Origin: Thermopolyspora sp040678635
GTDB lineage: Bacteria > Actinomycetota > Actinomycetes > Streptosporangiales > Streptosporangiaceae
NCBI RefSeq assembly: GCF_040678635.1
Contig: NZ_JBFATZ010000007.1
Location: forward strand, 124,001 to 188,000
DNA length: 64,000 nt
Direction of reading: 5' to 3'
The first letter of the stretch is position 1, and each line of letters opens with the position of its first letter. Positions 8,872 to 16,096 of the stretch are shown piece by piece. The position numbers and the translations under genes were made by a program. The notes beneath the pieces were generated by a model. It was given only the letters and a program-made list of their open reading frames with translations. It was not told the DNA's origin and searched no databases.

Positions 8872-9135
8872 ATGAAGACCTTCGAGGAGCTGTTCGCCGA
8901 GTTGTCGGAGAAGGCGCGCACCCGGCCCGCGGGCTCGGGCACCGTCGCCGCGCTGGACGCCGGCGTCCATGCCATCGGCAAGAAGGTCGTCGAGGAGGCC
9001 GCCGAGAGCTGGATGGCCGCCGAGCACGAGTCGGCCGAGCGCGCCGCCGAGGAGATCTCGCAGCTGCTCTACCACGTGCAGGTGCTGATGCTCGCCCGCG
9101 GCATCGGGCTCGACGAGGTCTACAAGCATCTCTAG
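8872..9135 (+). CDS. hisE: Phosphoribosyl-ATP pyrophosphatase
   Basis: This 87-residue MazG-like enzyme performs step two of histidine biosynthesis, hydrolysing phosphoribosyl-ATP to phosphoribosyl-AMP. ATG 8872 (MKTFEELFAELSEKA) is chosen because it matches the family start and follows a GAGAGAGA site; ATG 8857 would add five residues. The metal-binding helix IGKKVVEEAAE and the second acidic helix AAEEISQLLYH are present. A TATCCT -10 box lies at 8833-8838. Only hisE and hisG are here, the usual actinobacterial split from the main his operon. Upstream, 8638-8830 shows nothing recognisable. Confidence 0.96.
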   Translation: MKTFEELFAELSEKARTRPAGSGTVAALDAGVHAIGKKVVEEAAESWMAAEHESAERAAEEISQLLYHVQVLMLARGIGLDEVYKHL

Positions 9136-9232
9136 GCCGGGTGCGCCCGGGGACCGACCCTTCCGTCCACGGCGCCGCCCGGCCCGGTCCGCAGCATCCG
9201 ACCTCGTCCCACCCGACTGGAATTCACACCTC

Positions 9233-10078
9233 ATGCTTCGTCTCGCCGTACCGAACAAGGGCGCCCTCACCGAGGCCGCCCAGAAGATCCTCGCCGAGGC
9301 CGGCTACCGCCGCCGCAAGGACAGCAAGGAACTGGTGGTCGTCGATCCCGATAACTCCTGCGAGCTGTTCTTCCTGCGCCCGCGCGACATCGCCGTGTAC
9401 GTCGGCGAGGGCACCCTGGACGCCGGGATCACCGGCCGCGACATGCTGTTCGACTCCGGCGCGCCCGCCGAGGAGGTGGTGCCGCTCGGCTTCGGCCGCT
9501 CCACCTTCCGCTTCGCCGCGCCGCCCGGAAGCTACGACAGCGTGCACGACCTGGCGGGCCTGCGCATCGCCACCTCGTACGCCGGGCTGCTCGCCAAGCA
9601 CCTCGCCGACAAGGGCGTGGACGCCCGCGTCATCAAGCTCGACGGCGCCGTGGAGAGCGCGATCCGGCTCGGCGTCGCCGACGCGGTCGCCGACGTGGTG
9701 GAGACCGGCACCACGCTGCGCAACGTCGGCCTGGAGGTCTTCGGCGAGCCGATCGCGCACTCGGAGGCGATCCTGATCAAGCGGGCCGGGGCCCCGGAGG
9801 ACAACGGCTTCCGCCAGCTCATCCGCCGCCTCCAGGGCGTCATCGTCGCCCGCGACTACGTGATGATCGACTACGACATCCGGGTGGAGCGCATCGACGA
9901 TGCGATCGCCATCACGCCCGGCATGGAGGGGCCGACCGTCTCGCCGCTGCACCGCGAGGGCTGGGTCGCGGTGCGCGCGATGGTGCCGCGCAAGGACCAC
10001 CAGCAGATCATGGACCGGCTCTGGGACATCGGCGCCAAGGCCATCCTCATCACCGACATCTACGCCTGCCGCCTCTGA
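9233..10078 (+). CDS. hisG: ATP phosphoribosyltransferase, long (HisG-L) form
   Basis: This 281-residue enzyme condenses ATP with PRPP, the committed and feedback-controlled step of histidine synthesis. The N-terminal catalytic domain opens MLRLAVPNKGALTEAAQKIL; the PRPP loop region is DVVETGTTLRNVGLEV. The extra C-terminal regulatory domain of about 70 residues (from MEGPTVSPLH to AILITDIYACRL) marks the long, HisZ-independent form that binds histidine. It follows hisE by 97 bases, probably in one transcript. No good ribosome site is seen just before ATG 9233. Confidence 0.96.
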   Translation: MLRLAVPNKGALTEAAQKILAEAGYRRRKDSKELVVVDPDNSCELFFLRPRDIAVYVGEGTLDAGITGRDMLFDSGAPAEEVVPLGFGRSTFRFAAPPGSYDSVHDLAGLRIATSYAGLLAKHLADKGVDARVIKLDGAVESAIRLGVADAVADVVETGTTLRNVGLEVFGEPIAHSEAILIKRAGAPEDNGFRQLIRRLQGVIVARDYVMIDYDIRVERIDDAIAITPGMEGPTVSPLHREGWVAVRAMVPRKDHQQIMDRLWDIGAKAILITDIYACRL

Positions 10079-10094
10079 TCCTTCAGTCGTAGAT

Positions 10095-10132
10095 TCTCGC
10101 CTTTGCGGTAGTTCTACCGCTGCTGGGCGAGA
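10095..10132 (+). terminator. Two-part hairpin after hisG
   Basis: The outer arms TCTCGCC (10095-10101) and GGCGAGA (10126-10132) enclose a tight inner stem GCGGTAG (10105-10111) / CTACCGC (10114-10120). The position just after the hisG stop suits a terminator. It also lies next to the transposase remnants, so it could be part of an old element end. Confidence 0.45.
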
Positions 10133-10146
10133 TAGGGCATGCGGAT

Positions 10147-10416
10147 ATGCGTGCGCCCATGATGGAGATCGACTCGGTCGTCACCGATCGGCAGTGGGCC
10201 GAGGAGTGGTCGGATCAGTTGGAGAATCTGCTGGTCGAGGTGGGTGAGCTCTTCCCGCGAGTGGAGGTGCGGCGTCGAGCGGCCGACTTCGTCCGGGGAC
10301 TGCTGGGGCCGATCCCGCGTACGAACGGCTGGCACCTGCTGGAAACAGCTCAGCGCGCGGCTTCTTTTAGGGTGCCGCGCAGACGGCGTTCGGCCCACAG
10401 CAGTCGCGCCACGTAG
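10147..10416 (+). pseudogene. IS701-type transposase, N-terminal remnant
   Basis: The open frame encodes 89 residues. Residues about 15-70 (ELFPRVEVRRRAADFVRGLL then GPIPRTNGWHLLETAQ) match the conserved N-terminus of IS701-family transposases as I know it. The similarity stops at about base 10350, where a second remnant on the other strand begins, and the rest of the frame is unrelated Arg/Ser-rich sequence. The DDE catalytic domain is missing, so it is a dead fragment. Family assignment is from memory of the motif. Confidence 0.6.
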
Positions 10417-10463
10417 TGGACGAGTTCACGGAAAACGTCGAGCGTGGCACGATAGGGGATCAC
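10350..10463 (-). pseudogene. IS5-type transposase, N-terminal remnant
   Basis: Read on the minus strand from GTG 10463, the frame gives VIPYRATLDVFRELVHYVA followed by RLLWAERRLRGTLK, then a stop at 10350-10352. This resembles the first 35 residues of IS5-group transposases of actinobacteria (YRATLDVPRE...ARLL). The fragment was too short for the supplied frames and ends exactly where the IS701 remnant loses its similarity. The two were apparently joined by deletion or insertion. An 8-bp inverted repeat (GTGGAGCC 10464-10471, GGCTCCAC 10516-10523) sits directly beside it. Confidence 0.55.
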
Positions 10464-10651
10464 GTGGAGCCTTTCTGGCGAAGATGGTTTTGTGGTGATT
10501 CCTTCTTCTACCGGGGGCTCCACGCTCATTTCACGACCCGGCGGAACGTCCGCGTGTCTCCCGGAACGTTGGGGATCACCCGATGCCCGCCCTGCCTGAG
10601 AGGACGTGAAAAGCGAAACCCGCTGAGACGTCGCGAGCGATAGGAGATGCT

Positions 10652-11430
10652 ATGCAAAGGGCCGCTCTACTCAATTTCGCGTGGTGGGAGATCTCAGGCA
10701 AATGTCAACTTGCCTGTGATCACTGTTACGCTTCATCGGGACCTGATGGAACCCATGGGGCCATGACCGTCGCCGATTGGCGGCACGTCATCACGCAGAC
10801 GCGTGAAGCTGGCGCCAGGCTGGGTCAGTTCATTGGGGGTGAGCCGACACTGCACCCGGCGCTGCCTGAACTAGTACGACACGCTCTCGACACCGGTATG
10901 GAAGTCGAGATCTATACCAACCTGGTTCGCGTCACATCGGCTATGTGGGAGACGTTCCGCCTTCCCGGAGTTCGACTCGCGACCTCCTACTATTCCGACC
11001 GAGCCGACGAACACGAAGCGATCACCAAGCGACCGTCCTTCAAGATCACGACGAAGAACATCGCCCGCGCTCGCGAGTTGGGTATCCCACTCCGGGTCGG
11101 TGTCATCGGGGTTTTCGACAACCAGCGCACTTCCCAGGCGATAGAGGCAATGGAACGGTTAGGCGTTCAGGAGATCGGCTACGACAACCTTCGAGAAGTG
11201 GGACGGGGAGCCCGAGAGCAAGGGCCAGGCATCGAACAATTGTGCGGAAACTGTGGCGGCCGGACCCTTGCAGCCCGGACTGTAGCCCGTCATGCAGCCC
11301 GCAGGGCAACTGCCGTCCCTCGAACAACTGTCAGCCGAACTATATGTGCGGCCCGTGTGCGCCCAAGGATCAGAACTGCAACCCTGTAAGAAACTGCAAC
11401 CCCAACAAGTGCCGCCCCACGGGTAAGTGA
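10652..11430 (+). pseudogene. Radical SAM protein with Cys-rich tail, apparently frameshifted
   Basis: The start ATG 10652 has a good AGGAG site. The first frame carries the radical SAM cluster motif CQLACDHC (Cys18, Cys22, Cys25), the GGEP motif (IGGEPTLHP) and a TIM-barrel-like body up to LCGNCG at about residue 200, where a twitch/SPASM-type auxiliary cluster domain normally begins. From there this frame turns into Arg/Ala/Thr filler and stops at 11389. The frame one base over continues with a convincing Cys/Pro/Asn-rich tail (from about 11262: PCSPDCSPSCSP, then NCNPNKCRP, TGA 11428-11430). I read this as a deletion with a frameshift that removed part of the auxiliary domain. The substrate is unknown. 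Confidence 0.7.
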
Positions 11431-11439
11431 GGATGTGAC

Positions 11440-12294
11440 ATGGTGGCCAGCCGACACCGCCACTCTGAGTCCGGGCAGCGCCGCTTCCTGCGCCGCATCC
11501 TCGCCGAAGGATCGAAGCGGTTCGGTGTGGCCCTGACGGGGGACGCGGTTTTCGGCTGGCATGACCGCACGATCGGATCGGCCGCTCTCTCAGAGCAGGG
11601 CCGGTCATGGCTTCGCGCCACCGCTGAGCACCATGACTGGGCGTCCGGCGAAGCATGGACCGGCAATCGGGACGCCGCAGCGATCAGAGGCGTCCCGAAA
11701 CCTGTGCTGATCGCGCGCACCGAGTGGGACGAGCCCCCCGTGTCCATCTACGTTGAACTGCTGACCTACGTCCCCGATGCGCCTTGCTCCAACTCCCCCG
11801 AACTGACTGACTCCCTGGCACTTCCCCCCTCTTGGTGGGCCGACCTGAGGTCTGCCGTCGATGTGCTTGCCGGGCACTCCACTCCGCGAGGGGAGCATGA
11901 TCCCAGGGCGCTCGCCCTTCGCGTTGAAGCCTTCTATGGCCGACCACTCGATTTGCCCGATACTCCGATCCTGCGCACTGAACACACCGATCTCCACTGG
12001 GCCAACCTCACTCACCCGCGCGTGTGGCTGCTGGATTGGGAGTACTGGGGCAGTTCCCCCGCCGGCTACGGCGCTGCCGTCCTCTACCTGCACAGTCTGC
12101 TGGTGCCCGACATCGCCGCTCAGGTGCACGACGTGTTCGCGGATGTTCTCGATACCCCGACAGGTCGTCTCGCCCAGCTTTCCGCCGCTGCCCACATCAT
12201 CCACCGCGCCGCTCGGAGCGACGATTACCCGGCCCTTGCCGGCCCTGCACGCGCCCACGCCGCCCGGCTGATCCAGCTCGCAGGAAGGCACTAG
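11440..12294 (+). CDS. Phosphotransferase (APH/choline-kinase-like fold)
   Basis: This 284-residue protein has ATG 11440 nine bases after the radical SAM tail, with a TGAGGA ribosome site. The C-terminal half has the kinase marks: catalytic loop TEHTDLHWAN (Brenner-type HxDxxxxN) and metal-binding WLLDWEYWGSSP. The N-lobe is short but keeps RTEWDEPPVSIYVELL in the ATP-lobe position. The family phosphorylates small molecules such as aminoglycosides or choline; no substrate can be assigned. Codon use is less G/C-biased than in hisG, like its neighbours in the island. It is linked to the next gene by only two bases. Confidence 0.75.
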   Translation: MVASRHRHSESGQRRFLRRILAEGSKRFGVALTGDAVFGWHDRTIGSAALSEQGRSWLRATAEHHDWASGEAWTGNRDAAAIRGVPKPVLIARTEWDEPPVSIYVELLTYVPDAPCSNSPELTDSLALPPSWWADLRSAVDVLAGHSTPRGEHDPRALALRVEAFYGRPLDLPDTPILRTEHTDLHWANLTHPRVWLLDWEYWGSSPAGYGAAVLYLHSLLVPDIAAQVHDVFADVLDTPTGRLAQLSAAAHIIHRAARSDDYPALAGPARAHAARLIQLAGRH

Positions 12295-12296
12295 CG

Positions 12297-13025
12297 ATGC
12301 TGCTCACCCGCCTTACCGCCCGCCACCTTCCGGCAGGTTGGGCTGCCGACCTATCGCCCATTCGCCATCTGGCCGAGCGAGGACTTGCGCTGACCTGCCC
12401 CGTTGCCTTCCTCGTTGGAGAGAACGGCTCGGGAAAGTCCACCATAATCGAAGCAATCGCCGATGTATGCGGTATCAACTCCGCTGGCGGCAAGGCGGGT
12501 ACCAAGTATTCCAGCGCCGGGCCGATGAGCTCGCTAGGGAAGGTTCTTGATGCCGAACTAACCTCGACGGGGCTGCGCCTACTATACGGACCCCGTCTGA
12601 AGAGACGAGCATTCTTTTTCCGCGCCGAATCACTGTTCAACCTTGGGCAAAATGTGTCCGGCATGCACGGGTTCTGGGAAGAAGACCTGACAGAGCAGTC
12701 CCACGGTGAAGGGTTCTTCACCGTTCTTGAGCACATGGTGTCCGGGCCAGGGCTCTACCTGATGGACGAACCCGAAGCCGCGCTGTCGTTTCAGTCGTGC
12801 ATGCGCTTGGTCGGCCTCATGGCCCGCGTTGCGCGTGAGGGTGGGCAGATCATTTGCGCCACTCACTCACCGATTCTCGCCAGCATGCCGGGTGCCGAGA
12901 TCTTCGAACTTGACGACCGCGGCATTCGCAAGACCGAATGGGAAGACCTCCAGTTGGTTGACCACTGGCGGCGATTTCTTGCTAAGCCGGACTTCTACCT
13001 GCGGTATGCCTTGGATGCGGACTAG
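12297..13025 (+). CDS. AAA-family (RecF/SMC-like) ATPase
   Basis: This 242-residue cytoplasmic ATPase has ATG 12297 two bases after the kinase stop, with AGGAAGG at 12282-12288. Walker A is FLVGENGSGKST near residue 40, Walker B YLMDEPEAALS near residue 155, and the H-loop ATHSPIL near 190, the arrangement of stand-alone OLD/RecF-like predicted ATPases. A short alpha-helical middle replaces a long coiled coil. Coupled to the kinase and next to a radical SAM gene, it looks like part of a small accessory cassette, possibly defensive or modifying. No function can be assigned. Confidence 0.85.
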   Translation: MLLTRLTARHLPAGWAADLSPIRHLAERGLALTCPVAFLVGENGSGKSTIIEAIADVCGINSAGGKAGTKYSSAGPMSSLGKVLDAELTSTGLRLLYGPRLKRRAFFFRAESLFNLGQNVSGMHGFWEEDLTEQSHGEGFFTVLEHMVSGPGLYLMDEPEAALSFQSCMRLVGLMARVAREGGQIICATHSPILASMPGAEIFELDDRGIRKTEWEDLQLVDHWRRFLAKPDFYLRYALDAD

Positions 13026-13026
13026 T

Positions 13027-13059
13027 ACGGCAGCCGCCAATTGGGTCCTGGGCTGCCGT
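13027..13059 (+). terminator. Hairpin after AAA ATPase gene
   Basis: A 9-bp perfect stem (ACGGCAGCC 13027-13035, GGCTGCCGT 13051-13059) with a 15-nt loop begins two bases after the ATPase stop. It is a good candidate transcription end for the cassette. Confidence 0.55.
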
Positions 13060-13088
13060 GATGCCGAAGGACGCGGAATTTGTGTGAC

Positions 13089-13253
13089 GTGAGCGCAGCC
13101 GCCCCGGAATCATGCTGCTGTGCTGACAAACGAAAACAGGGCGGCTGCTGCCAGGATAGGGGCAAGCCGGAGCTTGCGGGAAAGGCTGCCCTGATGGGGC
13201 TGCTGCGATCGTGCTTCGCGCGGACGCAGACATGGCTGCAGGCGGGGAAGTAG
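13089..13253 (+). pseudogene. Possible transposase N-terminal fragment
   Basis: A 54-codon frame from GTG 13089 has a Cys-rich start and then ALMGLLRSCFARTQTWLQAG before TAG 13251-13253. The end recalls the N-terminus of another actinobacterial IS701-like transposase group, from memory only. If so, it marks the right edge of the accessory island. An alternative is a meaningless frame. I see nothing else in 13060-13443 apart from short GGCTGC/GCAGCC palindromes. Confidence 0.3.
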
Positions 13254-13443
13254 AGCCCGGCAGGCTACCGCCAGACCCCCGCCGACGCATAGATCTCCCA
13301 GAGTGACGGCGGTCTACGACTGAAGGATCTGAGCGTCGAGTCCGCCGAACGCCCCGCCGCGCCGCCTGATCGGCCGCGTGCGGCGGCGGACGTTTGCGGA
13401 CTCGGCAAGGAGCTCTGCGGGAACGCGGGACCGGGCGGCCGCC

Positions 13444-15165
13444 TCAGAAGCCGGGGCGGTCGCCGGCGCGTGAGTCGGCGCGTGAGTCGGTGACGTGGCG
13501 GATCAGGTCGCTGATGTGGACCACGCCCATGCAGCGGCCGACCTCGTCGATGACCACCAGATCGTCGTAGACGCGGCCGGCGTCCTGTCCGGCCACCCGC
13601 ATCGCGGCGATGGCCGGCGTCGTCTTGGGGACCGTCCTGGGCGGGTCCGCGAGTCGTTTGGCGGGCTTCCTGCCGTGCAGGGCGTGGCCGTACCGGCCGG
13701 CGATCGCCAGCAGGAAGCGGCTGCGGTCCACGCTGGCCTGCGGTCGCTGGTACTCGTCGACCAGGACGACGCTGGTGATCGACGGCTCGGTGCCGAGGGC
13801 GCTGACGACCTCCTCGGCGGTCGCCTGCTCCGGCAGCGTCACCGCCGGCATGAGGAACTCCTGTACGCGCGGGCCGAGGTCGATCGGGGCCGCCGGAGCC
13901 TCCTCGGGGACCGGCAGCGGCACGTGCACCCTGCCGTGCGAGGGCCGCCAGTCGGCGGGCGCGAGCAGCGGGCCCTGGGCGAGCCTGATGCCCCACCGGC
14001 GCAGTGCGGCCAGTTGCGTCGTGTCGTAGACGCCGGGGGCGAGCAGATGCGCCCCCATGCTCTTGGCCATGCCCACCAGCGACTCGGTCAGGACGCTGCG
14101 GCGCGGGTCGCGGGGGATGCGGGCGATCATGTCGGGGGAGAGCACGAGCACGTACGGCGAGGCGTCGGCGACCAGGTCGAGCGGCAGGTTCGCGACCCCG
14201 ACGTCGCCGAAGGCGATCAGGTAGCCGATGGCGCGCAGCCCGTCGATGCCGGTGATCAGCGCCCGGCGGTCGGACGCGCCCACCCCTCCCTTGATGACGA
14301 GGGTCACCTCGCGGGGCCGCCGATTGGTGGCCCGCAGCGCCTCGTGCAGCGGCGCCAGGGCGGCGGAACCGTTTGCGACCGCCTCGACGGGCACCGATAC
14401 CAGCAGCGGCAGCGGGGCCTCGATGCGGGCCGTGCCGTACACGGCGTCGATCGTCGCCAGGAGGCCGATGTCGCCGACGTCGCCGGCCATCGCCTCGACG
14501 GCGAGCACGCCGCCGGTGTCGAGGTCGACGACGGGCTGGAAGGCGACGGTGGACTTGGCAGGCTGCACGTCGGGCCCCGGGGACGAGGAGGGCACGCCGG
14601 GATCGGGCGTGCGTGAAGGGGAAAAGGCGTGGAAGGCGTGGTCCGCGGAGGCGGGCCGCGAGTGGAGCCCGGCGGAGGCCGGAGCCCATTCCGGCGTCGG
14701 GGGAGCGGGCGGCCCGGCGGCGGGTGACGCGGCCACCGCGGACGCCGCCCGCCACGCGGGCAGCGGCGGCGCGGGCGGGGGACCGGCGGGGTGCGGGGGA
14801 GACCAGGAGGAAGGCCGCGCGGACGCGGTGGTCAGCGAGTGGGCGACGAGCGGTCCGGAGGACGGCGTGCCGGACGCGGATGCGTCGTCGAGGGGCGCGG
14901 TCGTGGGGTGCGGGGAGTACGTGGTCACGGTCGTGCGGTGGGCGGAGGACGTGGCGGAGGACGTGGGAGGCGCGGCAGACCCTGTGGCGGGATCCGCGGT
15001 GGCGGCGGTCGGTGCCGCGAGCGGCGCGGGGGGTGCGAGGGCGGGCAGGGGGACCGTCGAGTCCGGCGTCGGGGAGGCGGGAGTGGGTGACATGGGTGGA
15101 CGCCCGGTAGGAGGTGAGGCGAGCAGGGGGAGAGGTACCAACACCGCCAGATTGTGCCGCTCCAC
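13444..15165 (-). CDS. Degenerate EAL-domain protein with C-terminal CBS-like repeats
   Basis: The frame encodes up to 573 residues. The first ~200 are Pro/Ala/Ser/Thr-rich and unlike any domain. Residues about 205-410 look like an EAL (c-di-GMP phosphodiesterase) fold: FQPVVDLDTGGVLAVEAMAG at the EAL position, and IAFGDVGVANLPLD where active enzymes have DDFGTG. Both catalytic motifs are altered (EAM for EAL; no DDF), so it is probably a non-catalytic sensor. The C-terminus carries a CBS-like pair (VQEFLMPAVTLPEQATAEEV and RCMGVVHISDLIRHV). The start is uncertain: GTG 15165 or ATG 15093, neither with a good ribosome site. Confidence 0.75.
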   Translation of the reverse strand: MERHNLAVLVPLPLLASPPTGRPPMSPTPASPTPDSTVPLPALAPPAPLAAPTAATADPATGSAAPPTSSATSSAHRTTVTTYSPHPTTAPLDDASASGTPSSGPLVAHSLTTASARPSSWSPPHPAGPPPAPPLPAWRAASAVAASPAAGPPAPPTPEWAPASAGLHSRPASADHAFHAFSPSRTPDPGVPSSSPGPDVQPAKSTVAFQPVVDLDTGGVLAVEAMAGDVGDIGLLATIDAVYGTARIEAPLPLLVSVPVEAVANGSAALAPLHEALRATNRRPREVTLVIKGGVGASDRRALITGIDGLRAIGYLIAFGDVGVANLPLDLVADASPYVLVLSPDMIARIPRDPRRSVLTESLVGMAKSMGAHLLAPGVYDTTQLAALRRWGIRLAQGPLLAPADWRPSHGRVHVPLPVPEEAPAAPIDLGPRVQEFLMPAVTLPEQATAEEVVSALGTEPSITSVVLVDEYQRPQASVDRSRFLLAIAGRYGHALHGRKPAKRLADPPRTVPKTTPAIAAMRVAGQDAGRVYDDLVVIDEVGRCMGVVHISDLIRHVTDSRADSRAGDRPGF

Positions 15166-15369
15166 TGACCGATTCTTTTAGCTGCGACGCCTGTATTCAC
15201 CGACATTTCACTGTCTGTTTGTAAATACCGCGATCTTATGTGTTTTCGCAGCTTAGAAGGAACTTCCTCGCTGGTTGCTCGACTTTGGTCGGGGCTCCAG
15301 CTCGTGCTCCGGCGTGTCGATCAACAGGGTGAAGCGTGCGCTTTATGCACCAATTGTTCATGGGAAGGT

Positions 15370-15660
15370 GTGACGGCGCGAGACCCGCGGCAGCCCGGCG
15401 TCCCGTCGGCCGCCGGGAGGCGGGCGGGGTGCGCAGCGGCTCCTCGATCTGGTCGGGCATCTTGTCCAGCACGACCGCCGGCTCCTCGGGGGTGGGCTCC
15501 CGCGCGCTGCAACTCGGCCGGTGAGGTGCGCCCCTCGAGGTAGGCGTCCGGCACCCGCGCCACTTCGTGGGGGAGAGGGACATCCCGAGTGCGGCCTCCC
15601 TTGCCGAAGATCCGCCACCCGCCGTACCGCGTCCATGTCCACCGCGTCGGCGAGCGGATG
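15370..15660 (-). pseudogene. Decayed gene of unknown family
   Basis: On the minus strand three neighbouring pieces in three frames each look like coding sequence. The first is VDMDAVRRVADLR (about 15648-15605), then DVPLPHEVARVPDAYLEG followed by RTSPAELQ (about 15585-15505), then REPTPEEPAVVLDKMPDQIE (from about 15500). Together they would make one acidic helical protein broken by two frameshifts. I do not recognise the family. The rest of 15166-15743 shows an 8-bp inverted repeat (AGCTGCGA 15180-15187, TCGCAGCT 15246-15253) around an A/T-rich stretch that may hold the promoter of the EAL gene, and nothing else. Confidence 0.35.
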
Positions 15661-15743
15661 CGGTCGCGGGGAAGGCCGAGGGCGGCGCCCTGCCGCGTGT
15701 CTGCGATGTCGTCCGGCTCACAGTATTTTCCTTATTCCCCCCC

Positions 15744-15772
15744 TGGACAGTAGGGATAGTAGGGATTAAGGT
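15744..15772 (+). promoter_or_regulatory. Predicted promoter of sulfur operon
   Basis: The -35 TGGACA (15744-15749, five of six to TTGACA), a 17-base spacer and the -10 TAAGGT (15767-15772) form a near-ideal vegetative actinobacterial promoter. The expected start point is 15779-15780, the A of the leader-peptide ATG, so the transcript should be leaderless. Confidence 0.65.
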
Positions 15773-15779
15773 CGAGTGC

Positions 15780-15851
15780 ATGAGCTGCACCACCTCCGCG
15801 GCCCTCTGTAACGCCACCGCACCGTGCGTGACCGCCGCCTCGTGTCGCTGA
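15780..15851 (+). CDS. Cysteine-containing leaderless leader peptide (uORF)
   Basis: This 23-codon frame begins exactly at the predicted transcription start. It has cysteines at positions 3, 10, 16 and 22 (start MSCTTSAALC, end CVTAASCR), one in six residues in a genome where Cys is scarce. Known actinobacterial cysteine-attenuation uORFs are leaderless, Cys-rich and sit ahead of sulfur-metabolism operons. By that analogy I infer that ribosome stalling at Cys codons during cysteine shortage changes folding of the downstream leader and turns on the transporter operon. The spread-out cysteines differ from the clustered C-terminal ones of described examples. Confidence 0.5.
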   Translation: MSCTTSAALCNATAPCVTAASCR

Positions 15852-15861
15852 CGGCCACCAG

Positions 15862-15934
15862 CCGGTGAGCTCGGCCTGAGACACCGGTACGCACGACCCG
15901 GCCGGCCTGCCCGGCACGCCCCGGCGGACGGGTC
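15862..15934 (+). promoter_or_regulatory. Candidate attenuator hairpins after the leader peptide
   Basis: Ten bases after the leader stop comes CCGGTG/CACCGG (15862-15867, 15882-15887). It is followed by a nested hairpin with outer arms GACCCG/CGGGTC (15895-15900, 15929-15934) and inner arms GCCGG/CCGGC (15901-15905, 15911-15915). Their position fits an attenuator or a structure hiding downstream sequence. No U-run is present. The remaining 15935-16080 has no clear feature. Confidence 0.35.
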
Positions 15935-16096
15935 GCCGCCCCGATCTCCCGTACCCCACTCACCCATTCCTCGGGCGACAGATGCGCGCCGCCGCGCCCG
16001 GCCTGAAGCCGACGCCCGCCTCGTGTCCGGTCTGATCCCGTATGCCCGGCGCCGCCCCATGCCGCCGGCGCACGTTCCCACAAGGAGCCACGCCTG

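Noticed and set aside
10416..10643. 75-residue plus-strand frame before the radical SAM gene
   Set aside because: Its first part is the antisense of the IS5 remnant and the rest has no recognisable pattern or good start.
11292..11420. Third-frame ATG peptide inside the radical SAM tail as a possible RiPP precursor
   Set aside because: Gln/Leu/Pro-rich out-of-frame reading with no ribosome site; the Cys-rich frame explains the codon bias better.
11159..11747. Minus-strand frames opposite the radical SAM tail and kinase start
   Set aside because: No family resemblance and no ribosome site; the Cys/Pro/Asn pattern belongs to the plus strand.
13089..13253. Cys-rich mini-protein or metallothionein
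   Set aside because: Cys residues are confined to the first third, and the rest looks like a transposase fragment; no ribosome site.
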